Source of the DNA: Gamarada debralockiae
Taxonomy: Eukaryota > Ascomycota > Leotiomycetes > Helotiales > Hyphodiscaceae
Assembly (NCBI GenBank): GCA_002803225.1
Contig: NXFV01001368.1
Coordinates: 62,001-126,000 of the forward strand
Reading direction: 5' to 3'
Length of the DNA stretch: 64,000 nt
The number at the start of each line of letters is the position of its first letter. The first letter of the stretch is position 1. Below are positions 24,528-36,769 of this stretch, one piece after another. The position numbers were made by a program, and so were the translations under genes. The notes below the pieces were generated by a model. That model saw only the letters and a program-made list of their open reading frames with translations, made no database searches and had not been told where the DNA came from.

Positions 24528-25369
24528 ATGGCACAAGCACAAGCTGAGGCCATAAATGGCACTGTTGGTCAACAACTAGCATCGAACGGAGAGCGGGTAG
24601 ACCCTGGGGGGTTCAAACTTAAGTTCTGCACAGTCTGTGCAAGTAACAACAACAGGTCTGCCTAGTCCTTCCCAGTAAATGTTAGGGTCTCAGAGATGCT
24701 GACCTCGCCCGTAGATCAATGGAGTCACATCTTCAACTTGCCGCCGCAAATTACCCAGTCATCTCATTCGGCACAGGATCTCTAGTCCGTCTCCCGGGGC
24801 CAACAATCACTCAGCCAAACGTCTACCAATTCAACAAAACCTCCTACGACAGCATGTACAAGGAGCTAGAAGCGAAAGATTCACGTCTGTATCACGCGAA
24901 TGGTATATTAAACATGCTTGGGCGCAATAGGGGAGTCAAATGGGGACCAGAAAGATGGCAGGATTGGCAGATTGGAATTCCTAGATTAGAACATAGCACA
25001 GATCGAGGTAGTGAGGGTGTAGAAGGAGGAGTTGTGGATGTGGTCATCACTTGCGAAGAGAGATGTTGGGACGCAGTGATTGAGGATCTTCACAATCGAG
25101 GCTCGCCGCTGAATCGACCAGTCCATATCATCAATGTCGACATTAAGGATAATCACGAAGAGGCTTTGATTGGTGGTAAAGGTATATTGGACTTAGCAGA
25201 CTCTCTCAACATGGCTGCAGCAGAGGAACGAGCAGCCAATCCCGCGGGCTTTGACAATGGAAATGCTGCCAGTCGGTCTGGTTTCGATGAGCGGGTCCCT
25301 GAGATCATTGGAGAATGGCAAGAGAGATGGCCAAATTTACCAGCAGTATGGACATTGGCATGGTTTTGA
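24528..25369 (+). CDS. SSU72: RNA polymerase II CTD phosphatase Ssu72
   Basis: Two exons, 24528-24655 and 24715-25369, give about 260 residues. Exon 1 ends in [11 protein letters not shown] and exon 2 starts [10 protein letters not shown], so the intron falls inside the C(X5)RS phosphatase loop (C..ASNNN..RS). The remainder ([22 protein letters not shown], then [18 protein letters not shown] with the acid-loop aspartate region, then [15 protein letters not shown]) is characteristic of Ssu72. The enzyme removes Ser5/Ser7 phosphates from the Pol II C-terminal domain within the cleavage and polyadenylation complex. The donor, AG|gtctgc, is weak but required for the frame. Confidence 0.95.
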
Positions 25370-26666
25370 CAATTGCATATGAATATGGATTATGGGAGGC
25401 GTTTAGGCCGGGGATACCCATTGCAAAAAAAGAGTCAGGGGCATCCATACAGGAGAGGAAATCACTCCATCAGCAATAGACGTCATGATTTGTACGACAC
25501 ACGGTTGAGACTTGCGGTCGAACACGTCTTGTGAGACCCCTTTAAGCTCGCTAACTGGCAATTTGATTTGATAAGGAGGATAAGGCTGCGAATAAGGTCC
25601 CACCCAGCCACGCGGGTGTTGAGCTTCTTTCTCCTCGGTCCATAAATTTGCCATCCAGGAAATTGGGGTTCAGGGGTCATTGACCCGCATCCACACTCGA
25701 CGCGTCTAGAAGCCTTCGAATTGAAAGGAGTTACAGAAACGTGACTTGCAGCAAGAACCCTTCCTTCCAATGGGATCCAAAGTCATGACAACACATCAGC
25801 GCAAACTTGATCCTTTCTTTTAAGACGGTTCTCCATTTGCAATTGAAGCTACAACTGGTCTTCTACTAAGAAAATGAGAAATTCAGGCTTTTTTTCTTCG
25901 CTGAGATGATATTTTATGCTTCGTCAGGGGTTCACCGCAGTTGACCTATCATCTCCCTCGGCACCCTTTTGGCCGCAGCCAGGGACGTCTTTTTTGAGTG
26001 CAGCCCCTGTTAGAGGGATTGAGCCTGGGAGAGAAATTTGAATGTCAATATTAATTGCGATTGTTGGTGACGCTGCTGGATTCTTCTATCACAAATTAGA
26101 AAATGCGGCGGTGTCTCTGATCGTACCTTCTTCGTTCACTCTCTTCTTCCTATGATAGATTTCCCCTCCGATTAAATCTAGAACTTCCCTCCAGAGCTTA
26201 TCGGCAATCCTCAAAACCTATCAAGGCCTTTTTAGCGCGCGGTCCGGCATCGAGCCAGTAACTGAAAAGGGGACTGGGACGCCTTCAGGAGACTTCAGAA
26301 GAAAACTCCAGCTAAATTGCTGCAATTCCACGAGAACAGACACTCAATTCAACGTCATTGTCAACTGTGCAGCATCACAGTTCCACGGTCCTTACAGTCA
26401 TACGAAATCCTTCACTCAACGAGACGATCTCCGGCGTCCAGCGACTACGGTTTTCGCTTTGACAACCTTGTTCCACGACGTTTCAAGGACTTCTATCTCG
26501 TTGCATGCTGAGGCAATCTTGCATGCTCTGATTTTAAGGCTCTACAATTTTATTTCGAGTGTCCGCAGATGCTTTGAGAGTTCGATCGCGTTCAAAATAT
26601 CGAGGATCGCGCAGAAAAGCGCAGAGGACTTAGCAGAGTCGGCCGCACATTTTATCAGCCTCAACG
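25370..26666. other. intergenic, SPA2 promoter and 5' UTR
   Basis: A 1.3 kb spacer. The right part, from about 26100, is probably the promoter and leader of SPA2. Frames such as 26317-26511 show no features. Confidence 0.5.
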
Positions 26667-29624
26667 ATGAATGGTCGCAATGGCCCTTTATCTCCTGTCT
26701 CTGTAGGAGGCAGCGAATGGTCAGGTATATCCAAATACCAAACTCTCGATACCGATTCGCCCTATTCTCCCAACCCCAATAATCGCGGACAGCTTGCTTC
26801 ACCGCCAATATCTAGTGGCTCGACTGGCACGATGAATGGAGGTTTCCCACCGAGAGGGTCTTCGTCGGGAAGTCCGGGAGGCCCTTCACCGCCAGCTTCT
26901 ATCGCACGGTCGAGTGTTGGGACGGGTTTATACGCTGGAAGTGATGGAGGAAAGAGTAGGAAGGACGAACAATTCGAAGCAACTTTGTCCGAACATTATG
27001 TCGCTCTTAAGAGATATTTGGCGGCGTCGCTCAGAGATGAGAAAGGAAATCCAAGACCAAACAGAGCGCGAGACAAGTTATTACGGCTATCCGCTGTCCA
27101 GTTTCAAGAACTTAGTACCGATGTTTTCGACGAGCTCTTGCGGAGACAACAAGCTGGAAGGAGGACACCAAATGGCAATGGGCCCGATGGACCTGCAGCA
27201 CCAGCATATCTTCTCCCAGTCCGTTCCTTTCACGAAAAGCGCAATCAAGCCAGACAGAAGCTCTCCACACTGCCTCCTGCCCGATTTCGAGACCTTGCGA
27301 CAGATGTCTTCTATGAGTTAGAAAGGAGATTTCCGCGGTTTGCTGGGGGCGATATAAGTCGAATAGGAAGCCCTGCTTCAATGCGAGGACCGCCAAGTCG
27401 CGCTGGCACGCCCTTAGATGGTTCAAGAGGCCCAAGCCGGATGCGCAGACCATCAGATGCCAGTTCTATTGCGGCATATTCTATGAGAAGCGAATCACGA
27501 AATGGAGGACCTCGAAATGGACCTCCAATGAATGGAAATATTCCACCTTCACCTGGCATTCCCCCTAATGATTATGGACGACCTACACCTAAGACATTTC
27601 AGAGTAATACGATTGTTCCGAATAAAAGCACGATGGTTGAGGATGATGAGACGGGAGGAGAAGATAATGATGATGACGATGGAGATGCTTTCGGATTAGA
27701 AAGCGCAGCGCGGAATAGGGAAAGTAAGAAGAGTGCTGGAAGCTCAGAGGTATGAGTGAATTGCTTTCTATATTCTGATTGCGTGCTAATGTGGTTTCTA
27801 GACCGACAAGAAGCTCATCGATGACTACCAATCTCAAGTCGCAGAATTACGAGAAAAGCTTGACGCTATGGAGGACAACCTGAAGCAAAAGGACGACGAG
27901 TTGAACAGCGTTCTGGATAACGAGCGAAATCGAGCAACTGCTGCCAATGTGGAGAAAAAGGAATGGTCAGATCTAAGACTTGAACTGGAGAGCAAGCTCG
28001 CGGATGCTCAAAATCTCAACGATTCCTTACAATCAGAGCTAGAGCGCGTCCGATCTTCGCAGGCAAACTCGGAGAGAGATTTACGGGCACAGATCGAAGA
28101 GCTCCGAGCATCTGGCGGACCAAGAGGCATGGGAAATAGCAACCCTGAGCTGGAACAGGAAAATGAAGAGCTGAGATCTGAGCTTCGCGAACAACAGCGG
28201 GTCACGGATGAGGTTCGAAGAGAAGCCCAGGAGTTCCTTAGGGAGATGCGGATGCTTTCAGAAAGGACAGCATCATCTTACGATAGAGAAGAGCAGCTTA
28301 GCTCTATGGTCACCAAATTGGAGGAGGAAGTCAAGGACTGGAGGAACCGCTATGCGAGGACGAAGACACAACTTCGGGGTCTTCGGGCATCCTCAATGGG
28401 CCTGACTATCCAAGAAGCCAAACTCACCAAAGATAGTGGTTTTACGCAAGAAAACGGACTTGTGAAGGATGTTCATGTCACCAAATTCCAAATTTCGATT
28501 GATGAGCTTTTACGAACGGCACGCACTGAGGATCCCGCAAGAGTTATTGAATTCATGAAATCTGTGGTTGTGAACGTACGGAGGATTACGCAAGATATCG
28601 ACGAGGCACCTTCAGGCAACGGAGATTTGGCTGAACAACAAGCCAAGTTAAAATCACGGGTCTCAGCAACAGCAAACAATTTGATCACGGCATCGAAGAA
28701 CTTTGCTGCAGCAAATGGCCTTTCTCCTGTATCCTTGCTTGATGCAGCAGCGTCACACCTTACATCCGCAGTCGTAGAGCTAGTTCGAACAGTCAAGATT
28801 CGCCCAACACCTGCGGGAGAATTAGAAGATGACGACGATGGAAACCTCGACCCAGTTGACAACAGGGGTTTCTACCCAGTGCAAAATCCTAAGCAAGATA
28901 ACAATCCACCACCATTCCTCGGTCTTCGAAATGGCCGTTCAAGCGCCGATTCTTCAATGTACAGTCCGGTCAACTCGCCTCGAGAATCAACGACCATGCG
29001 TCCCAGGAGCTCAAGAGGCGCTCAACTTGGAAATGGTCTAGGCATCATGAACGGCAACAACAAGAATTTACCTCCAGCTCCGATGGGCTTTGGCTTTGGC
29101 ATCAGAACTGAAGATACTGATGTCGAAGACCTAAAGGTATGTCCCCTTGCCTGCGAGCATGAGAACATCGCAACTAACGAAAACAGATCTATCTCGAGGA
29201 CCAAACAGCCATTTTAGTGCAAGACATCCAATCACTCGTCAAATCAATCCGTGCGGAGGGTGGAATTACCGCTATTTCCACCCAGATCACGGCCATTGCA
29301 GACGTGGTCGGCAAAGTCGTATCTTCTACCGAAACAGCTATGTCTTCTAGCGGCAATGGACCGCTACGGACCCAGGGTTGGCCAATTGTAAAGGAGTTGT
29401 CGGCTTGCAGACAACGCATAGTCGAGGCTGGAGAACGAGGCCGAGCGATCGCTGCAGAAGGTCGCGAAGACGATGAAGGCGAGCGCGAATGGAGAGCCTG
29501 GAACCAATCGTTGCCACCAATCGCGTTCGAAATTGCCAAGCAAACGAAGAAGTTGGTAATGGAAGTCGATATTATCGATGGCGAGCAGGGTCGTCGCGAG
29601 GGTGGAGATGATGATTTCTCATGA
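26667..29624 (+). CDS. SPA2: polarisome scaffold Spa2 (GIT/SHD domain protein)
   Basis: Three exons (26667-27749, 27802-29136, 29187-29624) encode about 951 residues. Two Spa2 homology repeats are visible: LSAVQFQELSTDVFDELLRRQ (about 147-167) and LPPARFRDLATDVFYELERRF (about 199-219), preceded by HYVALKRYLAA. After a low-complexity stretch comes a long coiled coil (about 370-545: TDKKLIDDYQSQVAELREKL and onwards). A C-terminal helical region contains FQISIDELLRTAR and YLEDQTAILVQDIQSLVKSIR. Spa2 anchors formin, Bud6/Pea2-type factors and MAP kinase components at hyphal tips. Domain order and length match SpaA-type proteins of filamentous ascomycetes. Confidence 0.95.
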
Positions 29625-30302
29625 TGAAGATTCAATTCATGATGAACACACATGATGTTATTCCTTTATTACTTTGTTGTCTTTTTTGCATAGCGAATTG
29701 TTGACGTTCTGCATGCATGCTGGATGGCTAACGGGCATGAGCTTGATATACCTATGGGATGATGGAGTTTGATAGTGAATGTGTGGCATCTGTATATTTC
29801 TTGTTGGCTTCGCTTTGGCTAAGAATCACCAATTATCTTATGTCAATGATTAGGAGGGGTTGAGGCTGTGTAATTAGGGTATCATGAGAGGATGGTGCTA
29901 TACACAGGTGGGCATGAGCGGGGGGGTGTACATAATTGAACTAGTACAAGAAGCTTATCTGTGCTGCTTTTCTGATCAGTGATAAACATGGTGTGATTTG
30001 GCCACTTTCATTTGTGATAGGGGTTAGTTGTACCGCTGCCAGTCTCCTTGGTCAGTGAGTGCCGCAACGAAATGGCTGAGCCGAGCGGCCTTGCATCAAG
30101 CCCCTCCTCTATTCCGAAAACGGAAGTCACGTGTGACAGCTGCGGAGGTGGCCCGAGCTCCACGTAGACTTTCGAAAGCTCTAGAAATACATGGGGTGTT
30201 CAAAAGGCTCTCTAAAGTCAACTCATTTTTCCAACATCTGAGAATTCTCAACCATTAAACCTAAATTTAGTCTCTAAATCCTCCTGAAAATTGACTTCAA
30301 TC
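29625..30302. other. intergenic, SPA2 3' flank and STI1 promoter
   Basis: Upstream of STI1 a segment at about 30170-30187 (tttcgaaagctctagaaa) contains near-matches to nTTCnnGAAn heat-shock units, and there is a CACGTG core at 30128-30133. Both are suggestive only. Confidence 0.35.
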
Positions 30303-32281
30303 ATGGCGGACGAACTCAAAGCTGCGGGCAACAAGGCCATTGCGGAGAAAAACTTCGACGAGGCTATGTATGTCCCACCGGTTTGTTTATTGACTTTCAG
30401 ATTCAGTTACGGACCCACCACTGCACATATCACATCTCACCCGGTTTAATAACATGCGAGAAAAGAGTACTGATTATTGGACAGCGAGAAGTTTACCCAA
30501 GCAATCGAAATCGAACCAACGAACCACATCCTCTACTCCAACCGCTCTGCTGCCTACGCCTCAAAGAAAGACTTTCAAAATGCGCTAAAGGATGCAGAGA
30601 AAGTCACAGAGATCAAGCCGGACTGGGCGAAGGGATGGGGACGTAAGGGTGCGGCTATGCATGGACTGGGAGATTTGTTGGGTGCGAATGATGCTTATGA
30701 GGAGGGGTTGAAGCTTGATCCGAACAATGCGCAGAATAAGTCTGGTCTGGCTTCTGTGAAGCGTGCAATTGAGGCCGAGGCCAAAGCAGGTAAGTTGTTT
30801 TCTTTAAATTTCTGGGGATTGGGCTGATTGGGAGTTATAGATGGTGTTACGGGTGATCCTATGGGCGGCCTTGGTGGCATGTTCAACGACCCACAACTCA
30901 TTCAGAAGCTCGCCCAGAATCCCAAAACCAGCAAATTCCTCGCGGACCCTACCTTTATGGCGAAGCTCAGCGCGATCCAAAAGAACCCCAATGGCTCCCA
31001 GGATATCTTCTCCGATCCTAGAATGATACAAGTCCTGGGCGTTCTTATGGGCGTGGATATGGACATGATGGGTGGTGGTATGCCTGGTGGCCCAGGTAGA
31101 GAAGGTGCAGGATCAGCGCCTAAGGAAGCTGAGGAGGATGTTACCATGCCCGATGCTCCTCCTGCTTCTAAGAAAGCACCACAAAAGGAGCCTACACCTG
31201 AGCCCGAACCAGAAGATGAAGAGGCAGCGGAAAAGGCTAAGGCGAAGGCCGCGGCTGAAGAAGAGAAGAAGCTTGGTACGGAGAATTACAAGAAGAGAAA
31301 TTTTGAGCAGGCGATCACACATTACAGCAAGGCATGGGAGTTGCACAAGGATATCACATACCTGAACAACCTTGGAGCCGCCTATTTCGAGAAGGGAGAT
31401 TACGATGAAGCTATCAAGGCATGCGAGAAGGCTGTTGAAGAAGGACGAGAAATCTACGCCGATTTCAAGATGATCGCCAAGTCCTACGCACGCATTGGTT
31501 CTTCCTACGAGAAGAAAGGAGATCTGGCCAAGGCAATCGAAAACTACCAGAAATCTCTTACAGAGCACCGTACGCCCGAGGTCGTCAACAAGCTCCGCGC
31601 AGCCGAGAAGAACAAGATCGAGAGCGCGCGACAAGCCTACATTGATCCCGAGAAGGCAGAAGAAGCCCGCGAGCTCGGCAACCAGAAGTTCAAGGACGCA
31701 GACTGGCCCGGTGCGGTAGCTGCATACAGCGAGATGATTAAGCGTGCGCCTGAAGATCCTAGAGGCTACAGCAATCGGGCTGCGGCTTTCATCAAGCTAC
31801 TCGAATTCCCCTCCGCTATTGAAGACTGCAATTTGGCTATCAAGAAGGATCCTAAGTTCGTGCGAGCTTACTTGAGGAAGGCGCAAGCTTATTTCGGCAT
31901 GAGAGATTACTCGAAGTGTTTGGATGCTTGTACAGAGGCTTCGGAGGCGGATACTACGAAGGCGAATGCGAGGGAGATTGAGCAGCAGCAGCAGAAGGCG
32001 CTATCGGCCATGTATAGTGCAAGAGAGAACGAGACGGAGGAGCAGACTAGGGAGAGAATCCAGAGAGATCCTGAGGTAAGCCCTCGTCCCACCCCCGTCA
32101 CCGAACTCTTATCACTAACGAACCACAGATCTTAGGCATCATGCAAGATCCAGTCATGCAGTCGATCCTCCAGCAAGCTCAAGGCGACCCAGCCGCTCTC
32201 CAGGAACACATGAAGAATCCGACTATCCGAAGCAAGATCCAGAAGCTGATTGCGAGCGGTATCATCCGGGTTGGACGATGA
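30303..32281 (+). CDS. STI1: Hsp70/Hsp90 co-chaperone Sti1 (Hop)
   Basis: Four exons (30303-30367, 30485-30789, 30841-32075, 32129-32281) encode about 585 residues. TPR1 lies at about 1-115 (GNKAIAEKNFDEAI, NRSAAYASKKDFQNAL). A DP1 domain follows (GDPMGGLGGMFNDPQLIQKL). After a charged linker rich in Glu/Lys/Ala come TPR2A (GTENYKKRNFEQAITHYSKA) and TPR2B (GNQKFKDADWPGAVAAYSEM, NRAAAFIKLLEFPSAIEDC). DP2 is at the end (GIMQDPVMQSILQQAQGDP). Sti1 bridges Hsp70 and Hsp90 in the cytosol and passes clients between them. The full domain set is present and nothing is odd. Confidence 0.97.
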
Positions 32282-33884
32282 GCGAGGAATGATGAGATGT
32301 GAGTGATGAATGGGAGACGATGGATGGCGATTTGTGCAGGACGATGTCACGAGGAGCAAAATGCCGCATGCAAAATCCCCAATGCAAAATCCCCAATATT
32401 GCAATGTACTTTAGGTCTGTTTGCTGAGTTTTAGTGTTAATCTAATGCTTTGCAATGGAATCAATCAAGCTACATCAAAGTCATCAGCATCACTGAGGCT
32501 GAGGCTGAGGGCTGAGAAGCCCCTCCGTCGCCTGCTTGTTAAATCCGAGTCACTCTTAACTCGGGCGGTTTCTTTTGTTGCGCGTCTGAGGCGGAGGGAT
32601 ATATACACCTAGCAAGGTGCGCCTAGTGGCAGAAATAGAAGTCGTTGAGAGCACAGTTATCTCACAGTGAGTAAGTAGTTGTGTGTTGTGATGACCTCAG
32701 GCTTTTAAGACCTTGTTTCTTTGCAGATTCGTTGCACGTCTGGGGGGCTTAGCATATGTACTCTCAGCGGAGTGAGTGCCTTTGCAGGTTTAGCTATTTC
32801 TATTTTGAGGGGAGTGATCTCACACCCTTAAAAGCATCTCTACTGCGAGGCTTTGTTGCATATCTAAGGAGAGGGGGTCCTTTGTTTTGTTGGGGGGGGG
32901 ATCTCTTATATACTCCCAAAGTCGAGGTAAGAGTACATTGTAGGCTGCACTACGCCCCGTTTAACACTAATCACAGCTGAATGCTCTTACACATGCCTCA
33001 TAGGTTACCATATAAAGAATACCTAGTCTGTCGCCATTATCTTAAACCTCATGCTTTGGGAATTTGTTGGACGTCTGAGAATTTGAAATATATATATAAA
33101 ATTTCCTGAAAGGGAGAAGTGCTTTATGATCTAAATTGTACTGGATTCCTTGGACAGGTTCAGTGGATACGTGGGACAGTGATCTCATACTCTGGGCTTT
33201 GGTGGCTTGTTGCACGTCTGAGGATCTGAGTTGATCTCTCATTTCCAGGTTGAGTTAAACATACGGAGGATGCTAGCGGTCTCGGAATGTTTTTACTCCT
33301 TTGAATAGAGCATTACCCATCAAGTGGTGAGTGAACATCCGTTTGAGTTCTTGTGCTTGTAGTATCTTGCGGTCCTTCTGAGATTATGAATTTCCAGGGA
33401 ATGAGCGGGAAAGGAGGGGAGTGTGCGAGATACCGGAAATAATGGATGCTGGATTGATCGGTCTCTATGAACGACTTACTTATTAGATAGTTTCCGAGAG
33501 CTAGATCGCTGTGCTGTCTTTGTAGCCTGTATGGGACAAACTAGATCTCCAACCCCTGAAGCTAGTACTCAAATCCGGACAGTCTCGAGAGACTTCTTAA
33601 TCGTTCAGTCGAGAAGAATGTTTGAACAATGAGGCAATATGCATCGAAGATCAGGGATCTGTTTCTTTTTCAGCTTATATTTTTTTCAGCGACGAGGACT
33701 CTTTCATGAGCTTCATCGAGGAACGAGTTTTAGGCCCCAATTTATTCTGTCCACCTTCACACATCTATTCATCTTAGAATACACTCGTAAATCATTTACT
33801 TTTACTCCCTTTGAGGCCTTCTATAAGAAGTCTCGAATCTCTCGATCAAGATACCTCCAAAGTACTCAACAATCGTTCACCGCA
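32282..33884. other. left part of accessory island, repeat-like, no gene
   Basis: No coding gene is visible. A motif close to GTTGCACGTCTGAGG recurs near 32575, 32733, 32853, 33063 and 33205 in degraded form, some copies with similar flanks (aGTGATCTCA about 50-80 bases before). A G-run lies at about 32893. The region marks the start of the accessory island. Confidence 0.45.
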
Positions 33885-34616
33885 ATGTGCAAATACACAC
33901 GTCTCACCTGCCCGCTCTGCGGTACTGCTCCTCAATATCTCGGATTCAAGTACGAGCCTTGCACCAAGATCTCGAAGCGATCATTCCTTCCGCTTTTAGA
34001 TTCAGAAAACGGTACCTCAAGTAGCGTGAACGATTCACCTTGGTATCTCCCTCGCTTGGAGCCGCATTGCAACAACATCAAGTATTCGGCCAAAGATGAA
34101 GTTGAAGAGCAATGTAGAGCCCATAAGATCGAAATCGAATTGAAAGACAAGGAAGAACAAATTCGAGCTGATACAGAGTTTGATACGCCGTCTAAGAGGA
34201 GAATGAGTACGAATTCGAGGATGACGTACAAAGAGAGATGCAACAGTTCAGTACGTAGGCCGCTGCAAGGACAGAAGTCGCTTGAAGCCAGCTAACTCAT
34301 ATACAGGATGGAAAGAACAGCAGACCGTAACTACCTCGACCACGAACAAAACCTGAGAATTGGCGGATCCAAAAAAGAGCGAGTGACTACAATGTCTTTT
34401 AAGTGTCGTGGCTGTACCAACATAGTTGAAGAGCAAAAACCAAAATACTTTCGGTTCGGAGAGGATATTATCCGCGAAATTCTCAGTCAATGGCAGGATG
34501 AAAGAAAAGGATGGAAAGTAAACAGTGCAAAGGAAAGAATCGGCGTCACTTGTCACTGGGTGCAGGAGATTGGGGCGGATGGCAGGTCAGGTCAGCGCCT
34601 GCATTATGAAGTCTGA
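33885..34616 (+). CDS. lineage-specific protein with two CxxC motifs
   Basis: The first open frame starts MCKYTRLTCPLCG (ATG 33885) and the second (34308-34616) contains FKCRGCTNIVEEQKPKYFRF and GVTCHWVQEIG. They join if a donor at 34227 (ATGAC|gtacaa) is spliced to the acceptor ending at 34306, producing about 215 residues. The donor is not ideal, so the model is tentative. Two CxxC pairs (CPLC, CRGC) suggest a zinc-binding fold. A charged, Glu/Lys/Arg-rich middle (KDKEEQIRADTEFDTPSKRRM) resembles secretome-free, fast-evolving families of Leotiomycetes. Function unknown. The 3' part is duplicated as a fragment at 37.43-37.6 kb. Confidence 0.5.
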
Positions 34617-35351
34617 CGATGAAGGAAATTGTTTACTCGGGCTGTTAGGTGGATGTCTTTAATAAGCGGATTTCCTACGTAGCTACTAGCCAGAATAGTG
34701 TAAGAATAATCAATCAATCAATCAATAATACTTATAGGTTCTTATTCACTTAATTAAATTAGGTTTAGCCTAAATTATAATAATTATTATTATTATATCT
34801 AGCCCCTATCGTCAATCCACAATAATGGCGAGTAGTCACATGATTAGCGAAAACTCCGAGTTATTAGTAGGCCGAAAAACACCCGCCAGCGAGCCCTGGC
34901 AGGCTGCAAGGAATCTAGTTTTCTGAACACAGAAGAATAACAGAACCATACTCTTGTACTCCCCATACCCCAGTCCTGAAATACTGGTATATTTCATCCC
35001 TCCCATCCCACTCACAGCCAAAACACCTCAACTCCTTATCCTCACCTCTGATGATACAGTAGTGAGGACTAGACGCCGCAGGAACCAACTGCGCCCCAAT
35101 TGGCCTGCCCGGCTGCAGGTGGTGTTCTGTATCCAGACGAGTGAGGAGTGAGAACGATTGCTGCTATTGTACGCCGATTTTGACGTGGCGCATGCACATT
35201 TGTCATATTGTCCCAGACTGTGTAGTACAGCTGTCTGCACAACACCGCTTTGAAAGAGAATCACCTTCCCACAACTCTTGCTCAAAGCTAGCCTATTTTC
35301 AGAGTACTACTCTCTCTGGACATTTTCCACATACAAATCAACGAACCAACC
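34617..35351. other. AT-rich spacer
   Basis: Contains a (caat)n run near 34709-34728 and a TTA/TAA-rich tract at about 34770-34800 of the kind left by RIP. The right side is the probable promoter of the next gene. Confidence 0.5.
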
Positions 35352-36173
35352 ATGGCTTTTGTGCCACAAGGATATGTCTCAATTCTCGATCGTCTAGCAG
35401 ACGAGACTCTACAACATATTCTCGACTTCGCTATGGCACGGGACTCCCCGTTTTATATAGACGATCCATTTCCAGGCGTGAATCGCAGTTTACAAATCAG
35501 AAAATGGCATTTTCCTCCCCCTGTCCTCGAATCCTCTACCGGCGCCAAAGATCCCCTCTTCTCCAACACTGGCCCTATGGGCAACACCCCCGTGCATCAA
35601 CGCGCCCCTCAGTCCGTTCACCGGACTGACTGGATTGTCATCAATAGCACGAGCCGCAGGATCCGCGCCCTCGGCAAAGTGTCATTCTTCAGGGCTAAGA
35701 CAATCGCCATGCACGCAGAGCTACCGGCACGCCTTCAGCGCAACGACTTCAAGGGCATCAAGCGCATGTGGCCAAATGACCAGGCGCTGGCGCTTTCTTA
35801 CATCCGCGACATTGTTATTGTTAACGCCAAGGAGTGTGCCCCGATAGGGTACCTCGAGCTTCCCCGAATATTGGCCGCCTTCCCGTGCTTGCATCGCTGT
35901 ACGCTGCTCTTTGGGTTCAGAACCGAGGGTGGAGATGATGTGGTGTGGATAACCGCGGCGTTTGCATTAGGCGGCCCTGTTCCCTTTAAGATGCAGGAGC
36001 TAATGACTGGGGTCGGGATGCCTAGAGATTTTAGGTTGGAGGAGGCTATGGGGCCTGGGTGGACTTGGGCGACGCATCGGAATAGTATGGAAAGGTTTAT
36101 TCATCCGATTTTAAGAATTAAGGCCGAGATGTTACAGGCCAAGGAGGAGAAGGAAAGGTCGACCGAATCTTAG
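35352..36173 (+). CDS. hypothetical F-box-like protein
   Basis: Single exon, 273 residues, starting at the ATG in accATGG context. Residues 10-25 (ILDRLADETLQHILDF) have the shape of an F-box-like helix. A conserved-looking core follows (RTDWIVINSTSRRIRALGKVSFFRAKTIAM). I recognise this only as the style of expanded, lineage-specific F-box-like families of filamentous ascomycetes; substrate and partners are unknown. The C-terminal third ends in a charged helix (KAEMLQAKEEKERS). It lies within the accessory island, but its frame is intact and not AT-shifted. Confidence 0.65.
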   Translation: MAFVPQGYVSILDRLADETLQHILDFAMARDSPFYIDDPFPGVNRSLQIRKWHFPPPVLESSTGAKDPLFSNTGPMGNTPVHQRAPQSVHRTDWIVINSTSRRIRALGKVSFFRAKTIAMHAELPARLQRNDFKGIKRMWPNDQALALSYIRDIVIVNAKECAPIGYLELPRILAAFPCLHRCTLLFGFRTEGGDDVVWITAAFALGGPVPFKMQELMTGVGMPRDFRLEEAMGPGWTWATHRNSMERFIHPILRIKAEMLQAKEEKERSTES

Positions 36174-36769
36174 AGCCCCGAAGTTAGTCTTGCATTCTCA
36201 AACATAGGCTCAGAAAACGAAGGACGACGAGAAAGCTTGAGTAGGTTCTAGGAATTTCAAAGAATATAAGTGATATAAGGAAGTTAATAAGTAACAAAAC
36301 TTCTAGGAATTAGTAATATAAGACCCTATTTGTTGGAGATATATGATTCAGAGACGTCGGGAAATGCTTATGTAATCAGTAAAGCTAGAGAAGGGAAACT
36401 TCTTCCTGGTAGCATCATCAATCACATTAATACAGACATCAATGAACACACTGAACTACTGCTGCCCACACTTCTCTTTGAGACAGGTTATGCGCCCGGG
36501 CTAGCGCACTACGTACGACACTACGACGACCGATATCACGATGCAATCCAATACCGAATTCTACACTTGCAAATGGGGACGTGTCTCTGTTCTTACAGGC
36601 GACAACTACCCTCAGTTCTCTCAGACTTGTAAAGCAGCTCTGATATCCTCGAATACTTGGCCAGTCGTCAATGGCACAAGACCTAGGGCTGGGAATGCGC
36701 AATCTCTTATAAAATAGGACGAACTCAATGGTCGCGGAGCTATGATTATCTTCAACTCTGTCTTCTCGA
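36174..36769. other. AT-rich spacer with decayed sequence
   Basis: Mostly AT-rich (for example 36240-36330). The open frame at 36330-36632 has no recognisable domain; it may be a remnant of an unknown gene. Confidence 0.4.
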
